Program-made: the position numbers and the translations under genes
Assembly (NCBI RefSeq): GCF_032452875.1
Contig: NC_083868.1
Coordinates: 35,630,537-35,694,536 of the forward strand
From: Bos javanicus
Taxonomy: Eukaryota; Chordata; Mammalia; Artiodactyla; Bovidae
Length of the DNA: 64,000 nt
Direction: 5' to 3'
Part shown: one piece after another, positions 11,441 through 22,646 of the stretch
How the letters are laid out: each line of letters begins with the position of its first letter
Position numbering within the stretch: the stretch's first letter is position 1
The notes under the pieces: model-generated
The model's database searches: none
The model's input: only the letters and a program-made list of their open reading frames with translations
Told to the model about the DNA's origin: nothing

Positions 11441-11620
11441 GCCGTAAAGTCAGAGGTGTAGGTGAAAGCACAAAGCAGAAAGTAGGCAGACTCTGGTTTT
11501 GGGGGTAGATTGCTCAAGAATTTCCAGGGAGACTCCTGAGGCTTGATCCCACCTTTGCGTATGCCAAGCCTCCTTCCTCATGACCTTTGCCAGGGGCGGA
11601 GCTCGCTCCCTGCAGTTAAA

Positions 11621-11908
11621 AACCATCAGTTCTTCAGCGCTCAGCTTTCTTTATAGTCCAACTCTCACATCCATACATGACTACTGGAAAAACCATAGCC
11701 TTGACTAGATGGACCTTTGTTGGCAAAGTAATGTCTCTGCTTTTTAATATGCTGTCTAGGTTGGTCATAGCTTTTCTTCCAAGGAGTAAGTGTCTTTTAA
11801 TTTCATGGCAGCAATCACCATCTGCAGTGATTTTGGAGCCCCAGAGAATAAAATCAGCTACTGTTTCCCCATCTGTTTGCCATGAAGTGATGGGACCAGA
11901 TGCCACAC
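11621..11908 (-). mobile_element. BovB, reverse, right piece beyond the LTR
   Basis: Continues the reverse BovB from the first GTTAAA copy. Blocks in order are the CAGTTCTTCAGCGCTCAGC-type junction, CATCCATACATGACTAC, GACTAGATGGACCTTTGTTG and CACCATCTGCAGTGATTTTG. It ends at the block meaning 'gatgggaccagatgcc' near 11,905, where a forward BovB begins immediately. Confidence 0.93.
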
Positions 11909-12440
11909 TTCTTCCTTGGAAGAAAAACCAAGACCAACCTAGACAGCATATTAAAAAGCAGAGACATTATTTCGCCAACAAAAGTCCATCTAGTCAAGGC
12001 TATGGTTTTTCCAGTAGTCGTGTATGGATTTGATATTTGGACTATAAAGAAAGCTGAGCAGAAGAATTGATGCTTTTGAACTGTGGTGTTGGAGAAGACT
12101 CTTGAGAGTCCCTTGGACTGCAAAGAGATCCAACTGGTTCATCCTAAAGGAGATCAGTCCTGGGTGTTCATTGGAAGGACTGATGTTGAAGCTGAAACTC
12201 CAATACTTTGGCCACTTGATGCGAAGCACTGACTCATTTGAAAAGCCCCTGATGTTGGGAAAGATTGAAGGAGGGAGGAAAAGGGGGCGATAGAGGATGA
12301 GATGGTTGGATGGCATCACCAACTCAATGGACGTGAGTTTGAATAGACTCCGGGAATTGGTGATGGACGGGGAGGCCTGGCGTGCTTCAGTCCATGGGGT
12401 TGCAAAGAGTTGGACACGACTGAGCGACTGAACTGAACTG
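11909..12440 (+). mobile_element. BovB 3' part, forward, head to head with the previous copy
   Basis: Forward BovB from the CTTGGAAGAAAAACC block through GACCAACCTAGACAGCAT and CAAGGCTATGGTTTTTCC, then the CAATACTTTGGCCAC and CGGGAATTGGTGATGGA blocks, to the GAACTGAACTG tail. It covers about the same 530 bases of the consensus as the reverse copy beside it. The coding frame has stops. Confidence 0.93.
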
Positions 12441-12463
12441 TATTACCAAGATCTTTCATGTTC

Positions 12464-12674
12464 ATGTTCATGCTCAGTCATCTCTGACTCTTTGCAATCC
12501 CAAGGATGTAGCCCGTCAGGCTCCTCTGCACATGGAATTTCCCAGACAAGAGAATTTCCAGTACTGGAGTGGGTTGCCATTTCCTTCTCCAGGGGATCTT
12601 CCCCACCCAGGGATTGAACTCTCTTCTCCTGCTTTGGTAGGCAGCTTCTTTACCAATGAGCTATCAGGGAAGCT
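12464..12674 (-). mobile_element. Bov-tA SINE, reverse
   Basis: Reverse Bov-tA from GCTCAGTCATCTCTGACTC through the TACTGGAGTGGGTTGCC block to the tRNA-like head (TTTACCAATGAGC...GGGAAGC). It sits about 25 bases after the forward BovB tail. A clear TSD was not found. Confidence 0.92.
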
Positions 12675-12754
12675 CTTTCCAAGGTCATATATGAACAATT
12701 AATTATGGCATAAGTCTCTGATTAAAAGGCCATAATAAGACCTACCAATTTTTT

Positions 12755-12930
12755 AAGCCCACCATGTGTCAAGCACTATATAAATGATCTCAACAAAGCT
12801 GAAAATTAATATTGTTTTACAAATGAAAAAAGAAGCAGAGAAAAGAAGTGATATGCTGAAGATTATTACAACATAGAGTTCAGAACTGAACTCATCTCTG
12901 TGGTACAAAACCTGTACATTTTTTACTATA
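12755..12930 (+). mobile_element. MIR SINE relic
   Basis: Shows the MIR order of blocks: 'catgtgtcaagcactatat', 'tgatctcaacaa', 'ttgttttacaaatgaaaaa', 'agaagtgatatgctgaag' and 'cagaactgaactcatctctg'. Divergence is high, as expected for this pan-mammalian SINE. Confidence 0.75.
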
Positions 12931-13965
12931 CCAATTTTGTTACATGAAAGTATACATTTGTTACATGCTACATGAAAATATCAACATTAGCTATGCTTTT
13001 TCTAGCCTTATATAAGGTGTGAAAACCTGGTATCTCTTTAAGTTAGAAAAAATCTAAGTATGAGGACTAGTTTAGGCAGATAATAACCATGGAGAGCCTA
13101 TACAAGGCCCAACTACTTATAAATTTGTGGGGAAAAGGTAATTTTGCCTTACAGAAATCATATATAATTTTAATTTCTCCCTGATAAACAGGAGTTTATG
13201 CACTTTCTTATAGTAAAACAAACTCACAAATATGAATTGATAAGAAATCTTACTTATTGACTGGCTTACGTGGTAGCTCAGAGGGAAATCTTATTATTTG
13301 ATGCCTAAGACTCATTCCTCAATTTATTCCATTTTATCTTTAGTTTTCCTTTTGGAAAACAAATATCTTCATTGTAATTTAAACAATAGCAAAACTTTGA
13401 AATTCATCTCTATATGGAGAAATGTTTTCCTTATTGTTTTTTCCTTATTTACACATTTTTTTGCTGAAAACTGTAAGTCTAGTGATAAGTTTATAGAATA
13501 AAAGTAAAGGGGAAGATTCAAGTAATTATCCTCAGTACATCAATTTCCTCTACATAGAAGTGAGGGCCAGAGGAGAGAAGTTGGTTTTCTATAATGAGTT
13601 AACACAATTGACTTCATGTATCAATTAAAAGCAGTGTATAATGGCTTGTCTTTCCTCTCTTTGCCTGTAGCTAAATGAGAAAAGGGAGAAAATAAGTTAA
13701 TTTTACTAGTAAATACTCATGCTTTGCTAATTTTGAATTGGGCAAAATTCAACTGTTTGAGCACATGGTAGAAATCATGTTTATTTTAGTCCTGAGACCC
13801 TGAGATATTTTTCTAGCACATGGTAGGCAGAGACCTCTATTTATGCATTTAGATCATGTTTTTATTTATGCCTTAGTATTTTTAAAAATACCAGCTCAAA
13901 CTGTAAGCCAATTCATAATGCCTTCTGCATAACTGTGTGGAAGTTAAACCACAAATATTATCTAT
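12931..13965. other. Nothing recognised
   Basis: AT-rich DNA with no exon or RNA gene. A 25-base trace resembling a Bov-tA head at 13,261-13,285 is too short to call. Confidence 0.5.
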
Positions 13966-14580
13966 ATTTGTGTTGGGCCGCCCCACCCGCTGGCTGTCTT
14001 CATAGCCCCGGTTTACTAGGACTGACACTTTTGGGTAGCAGTGGCGCCACATCCATTTGGCACAGCTGTCTACATGGGACCTTCCATCTGTTGTCTTTCT
14101 TTGGCATGAAATTAGTGAATAAAGTCATGTAAAAATGTGTGGCTAGTCACTGGGGATGCCTGCATTACGATAACGGAGACTGCTCATCTGGTAGTGTGAC
14201 CCATGGTTTCTGAATTATCTCCTCACCATGCAGGTTTTTGGCTGGTCTGATAAACATGTGCCAAATTCCCCATACTCAAGAGCAGCACGCAGAGGAGCAG
14301 AGTACATGGGGCGGTGTATCTTAGTGGAGAGGTGTCACCTCCATCTTCCAGCTGGTTGGCAAATTCTCACTGAGCTATTTAAATAGCCCTTTAGTTTGGG
14401 TTTTATGGGACCTACTTTCTTGGAGTTAAAGAACTGTACTCCATGGTTGTATGCACACTACTGTTCAGTCCCAGAGATACTGATCACCCAGTTTCGTTGC
14501 AGAACACTCTCATAGAAGTCTACAGATTTGTGACCTGGAGAAAGAGATATTTCCAGAGGAGTTACCAGTCAATCATAAAT
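13966..14580. other. Unassigned GC-richer island
   Basis: Base composition rises above the flanks between about 13,970 and 14,360. The island includes a GGGCCGCCCCACCC stretch and an AATAAA at about 14,119. I see no named repeat, TSD or poly(A) tail. The longest forward frame (65 codons from 13,935) runs across the composition boundary and has no known domain. It may be an old retrocopy or a conserved non-coding element. Confidence 0.35.
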
Positions 14581-16996
14581 ACTTACAATACATACTTACA
14601 ATATGTCTAGAATCTTTAAAAGGAGACAGAGGGAGTGAGAGAGAGAGAAAGAAATTATTGGTGACAATAAAAAATGAAACTGGCTAAAAGTTTTAAAGAA
14701 CTTTGAGAATGTAAAGTTACTTAGGTTTTATAATCAGGCAAGTTCGAATGCAGCAGGCAGATTGCTAATAGATGTGGAAAATTAACTAGGATTCATATAG
14801 ATGGTAAAGTTAAAGGATCATTGAATCATCCAGAAATATTCAACGGGTATCTGTAATATGGATAGTATGGAAGATTGTACACGAGATGGGGAAACAAAGT
14901 GACATAAGACACTCTCTTTACTCAGGATCTTACAATATACCATCAGAAGTACATACTACTAGAAAAACAAATAGTAATTCACACCAAAAAATTATAATAC
15001 TAAGTAAGAGATTCTGACAGTAAATGCAATATAAGGTCAGAAACATGGGGTTAGGTAGCCAGCAAAAAAATGACTGCATGAGGTGAAATTTAAAATAGTC
15101 TTTAATAAGTAATCTAGTCTCAGTTATGTGGAATGCACACCTCAAACATTGTTTTCTATCCAACATGTATATTAATTAAACATAAATAACATTTGTGTCA
15201 GGAATAGTGGGGAAAAGTGAGAATTAAAGTAAAAAAGTTGTGAATCATAGAGTCATAAATTTGGAAGGAATGAGAATACGACCCAGCTTAAATGTAGCAT
15301 TCACAACCATAACTTTCACAACAAGGATGTCTCTACAAAAACACTTTACAGTGACAAGGGGTACACTCTTAGGTACATTATGCCTGGATTGTGTAAAACT
15401 ATTCATGCCAAGCTTGAAAGTTATGAATTACTCTTTAGGAGACAAATAATCACTGAAAATCACTGAAAATATTTGAGCAACGGAGGTATGTATTAAAATA
15501 TATTTGCAGATGATATGTATTAAAATCCATCAATCAAAATACCACTTTTCTGATCCAATTAGAAGATCTAAGCAGGTGATATGAATTATGTGACGTGCAG
15601 TAAGCAGCAGAAATGGTGAAGTGATGGGTCCACTGTTAAAAGAAGTTGAAGAAAATGCTAGTTTTGTGGGAAACTAACACTGATTTCAGGTTTGGCATGC
15701 TCATTTTGAGTTAACAGTGGAGCAGAACAGAAATTTAGCATGAAGGCAAATATACAAGATTGATACTTTGCAGGGTGTCCTATGGGTCAAGAGAGAACAC
15801 TGGGCTTGATCACTAAGCATAGGGTGAGGTTTCCATCCTATATCACAATGGAAGTTCAGGCTGTAAGTGTAAACAGAAGTCATAATTATCATGAAATTGA
15901 AAATATTCTACATTTTTCTGTTTATAAAACTGACAGGTTCAGATTTTAATCAGTTTTTCTTCCCACATATTCAAAAATATTTCAGGTCTGTTTTCTGTCC
16001 CTCAACCAGTGCAGCAAAAATGCAACCCTAAGATGGAACAGAGTCCTTCTGCTGGTCTACTATTTACTGACAAGCTTCATATACTCACAGCATCGCTGTT
16101 GCTTTGTTAAGTGGAGAGCAGTAACAGAAGTATTTACATATATATGTTTCTTTCTTGCAAAATGAAGTGACATTAAATTCTACTTTCCCCTCCTACCTCC
16201 TGTATTCCAAACACCAAAACAAAAAGGCAAAAACCAAAAACCAACAAAAAAACCACATGAATTGTAGGGTTTCCTTCGATATCTAATTTCTGCATCCAGA
16301 TAAATGCCAAAAAACTTGATGTGATAGCTGACTAAAGATAAACATAAAGCCAATAAGTGGAGAGATCAATAAACAATATGGTCAAATCCATTCCACGAAA
16401 TACTTCTCTGCACCATATTGAGTTAATACAAATGCCTTTGGTACAAAAGCAAAATTATTTCTGAAACAATAGAAAATCTGTTCTTAAGTATAAAAAAAGC
16501 ACTGCACATGAGTTCAGTGAAGAAAAGAACCAGATGTTACACATACTTTAAAAAAACACAATCCCTATGCAGTTACCCATGAAATATTCAACACATACAT
16601 AAGTTTAGGGTTTACTGCCTTGATTTCTTTCTTCCCTCTCACCTTCATGCTAATCTTCCACATGTCAGCATTTCTTTGAAAATAGGGTGTGTTACTCAAG
16701 TAAGAGTAGAGAGCCAATTGAGGATTTGATTTCAGTTAACATTTTTGTAGAGTGCCCAGGGATGCCCTTATCCATAAAAGGAAGAGGGTGCAGTCACTAC
16801 ATGTCAAGAATGCAGGCGTGTAGGCATCATGGTAGCATTTGCTTTCTGTAGAACCAGAGTAGATAGACCTCTGGAAATAAACTTAATAACTAAGCATTGC
16901 CAGTGCAAGAAGAGGGGTTATTTAAATAGTCCAGATTCCTATACTGCAGATGAAAAAGTAGACATAAGATTATCGACTCAATTCCCACCACTAAAA
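14581..16996. other. No gene recognised; possible traces of an old repeat
   Basis: Mostly unassigned AT-rich DNA. The stretch 14,920-15,060 ('actcaggatcttacaat', 'aagtaagagattctgaca') and the stretch near 15,680-15,730 ('ggtttggcatgctcattttgag') look like weak copies of the ancient repeat seen at 9,785 and 47,060. No exon or RNA gene is supported. Confidence 0.4.
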
Positions 16997-17004
16997 GTGA
17001 CATG

Positions 17005-17216
17005 AGAGCGAAAGTGAAGTCGCTCAGTCGTGCCCGACTCTGCGACCCCATGGACTGTAGCCCACCAGGTTCCTCTGCCCGTGGGATTCTCCAGCAAGAA
17101 TACTGGAGTGGGTTGCCATTTCCTTCTCCAGGGGATCTTCCTGACCCAGGGATTGAACTCAGGTCTCCCACATTGCAGGTAGAGGCTTTAACCTCTGAGC
17201 CACCAGGGAAGCCCTG
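17005..17216 (-). mobile_element. Bov-tA SINE, reverse, with TSD
   Basis: Full-length reverse Bov-tA: GAAGTCGCTCAGTCGTGCCC at the Bov-A side and CTCTGAGCCACCAGGGAAGC at the tRNA head. It is flanked by an 8-base duplication, GTGACATG, at 16,997-17,004 and 17,217-17,224. Few changes from the usual sequence suggest a fairly young copy. Confidence 0.95.
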
Positions 17217-17224
17217 GTGACATG

Positions 17225-18125
17225 TGTTGTCTCAGTTACAAAATCAAACCCTTGAGTTTGAGTCTGACATTCCAATTGAAATCAAGGCTATATATGAAAG
17301 TTGTTTTTTTTTTTTTTTTAAGATAGCACTGAATAACAAGTAGGCACTACACCAGCCATATGTTTATCCATCTTTTTGTTGTCTTTTCAGCTGACATAAA
17401 AGCCCTAGGAATTTCCTACATTTAGGGTAGGAAAACCTACATTTTTGTTAGCTCTGATTTTAAATTTGTTCTTAGGCTTTTGACATTGATTTTATTTTTT
17501 ATTGTGTTTCCGCTATTACATCTGGTATATTCTGAAGCCCAGAGCCATTCTGCAGAGTACATAGTCATAGAATTACAAAATATAATGATTTTCATGCAAC
17601 GCCTAGGTTTGAGGTTTGAAGCTTTAGAAATGAGATATACGAGTAAGATAGACGAGCATGAAGATGGATAATCTAGTTAGATGACATTTGGATGTCCATT
17701 TAGGCAGGAAGACACTGACCTTGAGCAAGTCAGTCCTTAAAATGGAAACCCAAGTTGTCAACTGAGTTCTGAGGCAATTTCAGCTCCCACATATGGAGCA
17801 GATCAGAACAAAACAAGGGTCAGCACCTCAGGGCATTAAGGAATTAGCAGTGAGGGCATCAATTAAGATAGAAACCAAATCAGAAGCTGAAGCCAGAGAC
17901 AAGTACAGTTAGGACCTTGAGTATAGATATTCTGGTGACTGAAACATCTTCAGAGCAGGAACTTGAAAACCATGTGAGGTCTAAGTTGTCAGCCCTGTGA
18001 ATCATGGACTCAGGTCAGGTTTGTCACAAATATAACTAGTGGCACAGGGAAGAGCCTGGGAGGATATCATAATCTTAGTCTGGTACAAAGAAAACAGAAA
18101 ATACCACCACCATTGATCAAATTCC
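17225..18125. other. Nothing recognised; contains a T16 run
   Basis: A run of 16 T lies at 17,304-17,319. No gene or named repeat is supported in the rest. Confidence 0.5.
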
Positions 18126-18129
18126 ATCT

Positions 18130-18310
18130 GTACATCTGGCACCGTGTCAGATGATTTGCATACATTTTTTTTTTTTCTAATCCTCACAATCACTCTTTAA
18201 GGTAGTATTGTTAATTCCATCCATATTAATAAAGGTCTTAAAGACAGAAAAAGGGCTGAAAAACTCTAAAGTCCAGGTAGGTCTAGGAGTTAAAGCAGGC
18301 CTGATTGTAT
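18130..18310 (+). mobile_element. MIR SINE relic
   Basis: Contains the MIR core order 'ctggcaccgtgtcagatg', 'ctaatcctcacaatcactc' and 'aaggtagtattgttaattcc'. A T-run interrupts it. The open frame of 147 codons that runs antisense across this relic is explained by it and is not a gene. Confidence 0.75.
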
Positions 18311-18454
18311 GGATAGGGATTTCAAGGAGAGGAAGAAAGCACAGGGAGATAATGGACAGATGGTCTTTTAGCTGATATCTGGGAACATCATCTGTAGTTA
18401 CCTGCCATATGTAATAGTCATGAGGATTTGAATATCTATTCAAAATTATAAGGT

Positions 18455-18580
18455 GAAAGCCTATTATGTACCAGAAAATATCTAGGCATTGGGAATAGTC
18501 ACGAGTTAGATAGTATACATTCTCACTGAGTCCATATGCTAGCAGTTGATGCCTAAATGGATGTTGTAAATCAATCATGG
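18455..18580 (+). repeat. Ancient dispersed repeat, family not assigned
   Basis: The order 'cctattatgtaccag', 'tctaggcattgggaata' and 'acattctcactgagtc' matches the start of the same old mammalian repeat as at 9,785 and 47,060. It is strongly diverged. Confidence 0.4.
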
Positions 18581-18734
18581 AAATCCCATGTCCAATATCC
18601 AAGCTAGACTTGTGGGACATGAGAAGTCAGCTGAGGACATTTGGAGATTTTCTTTCCAAAAAATGTACAACCCTTGCCTTTTGTCACGCAAACACAAATG
18701 AATTATCTCAGTGTGAAGCTGACACTGAGAACTG

Positions 18735-19003
18735 CAGGCAATGGCACCCCACTCCAGCACTCTTGCCTGGAAAATCCCATGGATGGAGGAGCCTGGTGGG
18801 TCGCAGTCCATGGGGTCACTAAGAGTCGGACACGACTGAGCAGCTTCACTTTCACTTTTCACTTTCATGCATTGGAGAAGGAAATGGCAACCCACTCCAG
18901 TGTTCTTGCCTGGAGGATTCCAGGGACGGGGGAGCCTGGTGGGCTGCCGTCTATGGGGTCGCACAAAGTCAGACACGACTGAAGCAACTTAGCAGCAGCA
19001 GCA
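18735..19003 (+). mobile_element. Bov-A2 SINE
   Basis: Two Bov-A units: the first from GCAATGGCACCCCACTCCAG, the second from GGAGAAGGAAATGGCAACCC near 18,875, ending in an AGCAGCAGCAGC tail. The first ~8 bases are missing. A weak ACACTGA repeat near 18,722 and 19,012 may be its TSD. All frames of 81-133 codons across it on both strands are SINE sequence. Confidence 0.95.
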
Positions 19004-19078
19004 GAGGAAACACACTGAAAGACATTGCTGAGTATCCGATCATGCTGTTCTGTGGTCTGCTCTGTGTGTGGACTTGGT

Positions 19079-19198
19079 GTTAGTCCCTCAGTTGTGTCCA
19101 ACTCTTTGTGACTCTATGGACTGTAGCCTGTCAGGCTCCTCTGTCCATGGAATTCTCTAGGCAAGAATACTGGAGTGAGCAAGCCATTCCCTTCTCCA
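19079..19198 (-). mobile_element. Truncated Bov-tA SINE, reverse, with TSD
   Basis: Contains only the Bov-A part of a reverse Bov-tA, from GTTGTGTCCAACTCTTTGTG to CCCTTCTCC. The tRNA head is missing, so this is a 5' truncation. Imperfect duplications of about 14 bases (TGTGTGGACTTGGT at 19,065-19,078, TGTATGGACTTTGGT at 19,201-19,215) suggest it inserted in truncated form. Confidence 0.9.
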
Positions 19199-19215
19199 TA
19201 TGTATGGACTTTGGT

Positions 19216-20750
19216 TATATGAAATAATTTCCTAACTCGGTGTGTAAGCTGCTGTAAACTGACATGTTCTGTAATTTGTGGCTAAAACTTGCCAACTTGA
19301 TACACAGATCAAGAGCTGGATCAAGATAACTGTTCCACAGGCTAATTTTAGCAAATAAATTAAGCCTCTGAATGGACAAAACCAAAAAGTATTATATAGC
19401 TTGGGGTGAGGGAGGTAAAGAGAGAGACAAAACCCAAGTTGTAATAGGTAGAGGAGTAATGTTGAGAGGATAGATAGAAAATGACTAGCATAGAAAGAAA
19501 ATGACTAACGAAAAAGCAAAGCATGAAATGTGGGCATCTTGCTCTAAAAACAAACCGAAAATATAAGGAAAAGAACCATAATCAAGTACTGAAAAGACAA
19601 ATCACCAGTTGCCTTCCAGAAAGATTTTCTGGCATAAAATATGCTTTTCCCACTATTCCAAGAGGACATTTAGTACTCATCATTCCTATCTGTATCATTG
19701 AATTTTAAAGATACAGGTTGTGCAGTATCCTGCCAGAGTCAAAATAACACTGACCTTGATCATTTTCATCACAGTGAACTCACTGTCTTCTGTGGACAGC
19801 CCTTTCAATGGTCTGATATTTCTACACCGGTCCTAGTTTCACTCTCTGGAGGTATTATCACAAAGGTAGAGTCAGTGTAGAGCAGGAGAAAACAAATTTG
19901 GTTTAGAAGAATCTTAGATTTAACCTGATATATTTAAAATGGATATTTTAGTGCAAGAAGCTATTACTATTGTTTAGTTCTGTTGATTGGCAATTTTTTA
20001 AAAATATTCAACTGAATTCTCAAGCTTAAGGGGAAATGGCTTTCTTTAAATAGTAAAAACAAATATTACAAGGAATATGTGCATTTAAAATGTTTAAATA
20101 TCCTTTGTATGGATTAAACTTGAAAAAAAGAGACCTTCAAAATGTTGGTAAACACTAGCATCAGCTATGGTAGCAATTAAATATTACTTATATTTTGCAA
20201 ACTTTAAATACTGTTATTTTACAAAGAGCACAGTTTTGCATAGAAATAATATAAAATTAAAACAATAGCTCATTGTTAAACTTCCATTCTAAGGATACCA
20301 CACATAATTGAGTTACATTAACTCTCAGGAAATAGGACCCAGTGGTGACATCCTGATTACCATTCTCAATTAACACTGCTACATTTTGTAATGCCTATGT
20401 TTAATGTCAAAGCATTAAGAGGCTTCCAGGATAAGAAATCTATTAGTGTTTCAAAAATATGTTCCAAACCAGAGAGACTAGAAACAGAATGAAACCATAT
20501 GTCATTTGCACTAAGGTGATAATTTCAGCAATATGAATTAATCAGGTTTCTCAAGGGAAGACTATAATTTAAAAAGTAGTAAAGAAATTCAGCGTTGAAT
20601 ACTAGGCTGAATCAGCTTGTTTAAGATGCAAAACAACAAATCTGAGAAGATTTGAGAAGTATTACACATGGGAGAGAGAACATTTCCATATTTCTAACTG
20701 CCACATATGTCTATTCAAATCAAACAATGACCTTTCCCAGCGTTCTTGTT
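19216..20750. other. Nothing recognised
   Basis: AT-rich, no named repeat, exon or RNA gene. Confidence 0.5.
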
Positions 20751-20756
20751 TATTAA

Positions 20757-20812
20757 TCATGACCCTCACAGGGCCAGGCAAAAAGTGTGCTCTCAATAAA
20801 TGGTTTTTGAAA
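20757..20812 (+). mobile_element. MIR 3' end fragment
   Basis: The sequence 'gggccaggcaaaaagtgtgc' followed by TCTCAATAAATGGTTTTTG is the typical 3' end of MIR/L2-type repeats ('gtgcctggcacatag...tcaataaatg'). Only about 55 bases are recognisable. Confidence 0.6.
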
Positions 20813-20814
20813 AG

Positions 20815-21420
20815 AACAGCTTAAAGAAAAAAAAAGTGGGGGGGGACCTTCAAAATTTAGGCTTATAATGGAAAGAAGACTGAAGCAATGGGTTTTAGTC
20901 CTAACTTTGCAGTTATATATTTTTAGAACCATGAGCAAATTACTTAATATACAATTATTTCATCTCTAAATTTACTTACAAGATTACTAGGTCTCTAAAA
21001 ATTCCTCCCAACTTTTAATTCTGTCACTAAGGCTGTGGCTTAGCTTTGAAAAATCAGGCCAATATAATATCCCAGAAATTGAGACAAAGGAAAAGAAATA
21101 TGGAAAATGGCCAAAAATTAGTAACGGTAGATGATTTGAAAGATTGTGTTTGTTTTTAAGATTGGAACCATCTGAATAAAATTAGATGAATATAATCCCT
21201 TAGGGTCTGAATATATTTAAATAGAAACAACTAATCTAAAACACAAAGAATACAACCTTGAAGAAAAGATAAAGCAAAATTTCTAAAAGAAGATATAAAT
21301 ATTTAGAAGATGTTCATTCATACACTCAATCAATAAATGTAATACATGTGTTCACCATGCCAGGTTCCCTGGTAAGGACAGAAGGTATAGGGACAAAGGA
21401 GAATAGCTTTGTTCTTTAGC
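20815..21420. other. Nothing recognised
   Basis: AT-rich DNA; a G7 run lies at about 20,839-20,846. No gene or named repeat. Confidence 0.5.
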
Positions 21421-21422
21421 AA

Positions 21423-21681
21423 GTATGGCACCCCACTCCGGTACTCTTGCCTGGAAAATCCCATGGATGGAGGAGGCTGGTGGGCTGCAGTCCATGGGGT
21501 CGCTAGGAGTCAGACATGACTGAGCGACTTCACTTTCATGCACTGGAGAAGGAAATGGCAACCCACTCCAGTGTTCTTGCCTGGAGAATCCTAGGGACGG
21601 GGTAGCCTGGCGGGCTGCCGTCTATGTCGTCTCACAGAGTCGGACACGACTGAAGCGATTTAGCAGCAGCAGCAGCAGCAG
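21423..21681 (+). mobile_element. Bov-A2 SINE
   Basis: Two Bov-A units (first from ATGGCACCCCACTCCGG, second from GGAGAAGGAAATGGCAACCC at about 21,546), ending with six AGC repeats. The spacer between the units is shortened compared with the copies at 2,700 and 18,735. Confidence 0.95.
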
Positions 21682-21684
21682 TCT

Positions 21685-22100
21685 GGCAATGAGTTCACAA
21701 TATGATCTAGAAATGTAATTCTAAGGGTTAAAAAAAAGTCATAAAAAAGTAATTCAGATTATAATACTATAGACCTCAGAATGAAATTCATGTATTTTTA
21801 AACATATTAATACAAAATTATTATTTTCATCTTGGATTTATTGGGAAACAGATTAATTGACTTAAAGAGTAATTTTAAATGATGGCAAATTAAATAAGAA
21901 AATAGGCTGAAATAGAATGTTCTTTTGCATTTGAGCTAGGCAAATGCATAAGCATTCTAAAACATCTTTAATCAGGATGCTTTATCAATGTATACTAAGG
22001 CTCATTATTTTCCTTCTCAAGCAAGGAATTTATGAAGATTGGGATTATTGGGTAAAGAGAGTAAACTTAAAAAAAAAAAAAAAACCACAAAGCTAAATTG
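21685..22100. other. Nothing recognised
   Basis: AT-rich DNA ending in an A-rich run near 22,070-22,085. Confidence 0.45.
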
Positions 22101-22104
22101 CTTT

Positions 22105-22489
22105 GCCAAATATTTCTTTTAATTTTAAGCATATTGGTTAAAAGTTCCAACTCATTCTTAATAGCAAAGAGCATTTTAATTATTTTACATCTTTGCTGTA
22201 CTTCTAAAAATGTATTATTTGTATTCAGATTTAATGTTTCTTTTATTACTGATGAGGTTCAACATATTTCCATGTTTACTAATTCATTTTCTGCTATGCA
22301 AAGTGCTTGTCATGGCTTTTCATCACTTATTAGGGGCTTGTTAGTCTATATTCTTTTAAGTTTTATGTGCTTTTAAAATCAAATACATTATATCTTCATC
22401 ATATTTCCTATGTTATTCCTCTATTTAGAAGTTACCTCTTTGATGTTGGCTTGTCTATAATTTGATTTTTATATATTTAAAGTTTAATT
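22105..22489 (-). mobile_element. Old L1 relic, reverse orientation
   Basis: The + strand shows antisense L1 3'-region wording: 'tgatgaggttcaacatat', 'ttccatgtttactaattc' and 'aggggcttgttagtctat'. It is very diverged and has no usable frame. The 92-codon frame at 22,098 is part of it. Confidence 0.55.
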
Positions 22490-22491
22490 TA

Positions 22492-22545
22492 TTGGGTTGG
22501 CCAAAAGTCTGTTCTGGCTTCTAAAACTATATTTTACATTAAAAC
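22492..22545. mobile_element. Mariner terminal inverted repeat (bovine mariner-like)
   Basis: After a TA (22,490-22,491) comes TTGGGTTGGCCAAAA, the hallmark end of the mariner elements found in ruminant genomes. The following 'gtctgttctggctt' is a mutated continuation of the terminal repeat. No transposase and no partner terminal repeat is seen nearby, so it is a fragment or solo end. Confidence 0.75.
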
Positions 22546-22646
22546 ATAGTTCTAAAAGCATGTATTACATCTTGTTACTTAACACCATTTATAAGATGTT
22601 ACATTTTTAATTATAAAGTCAATGATCTTAAGAACAATACAATTTA

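Larger units (their letters stand above)
10514..11614 (-). mobile_element. Solo LTR of an ERVK-type (class II) endogenous retrovirus
   Basis: The 1,101-base insert begins TG and ends CA. It is flanked by a perfect 6-base target duplication, GTTAAA, at 10,508-10,513 and 11,615-11,620, and splits a BovB whose two halves rejoin cleanly when it is removed. Six-base duplications and this length fit ruminant class II ERV LTRs (BTLTR1-like). I place the sense strand as minus because the reverse complement offers a TATAAA at 10,804-10,809 with the R/U5 side toward 10,514. No gag, pro, pol or env sequence is present, so it is a recombined solo LTR. It also holds a 46-base tandem duplication and a C16 run. 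Confidence 0.93.

Noticed and set aside
13261..13285. Possible Bov-tA head fragment
   Set aside because: Only about 25 bases resemble the SINE head; too short to separate from chance.
18177..18620. 147-codon minus-strand open frame
   Set aside because: It runs antisense across a MIR relic and an ancient repeat and shows no domain; length is within chance for such sequence.
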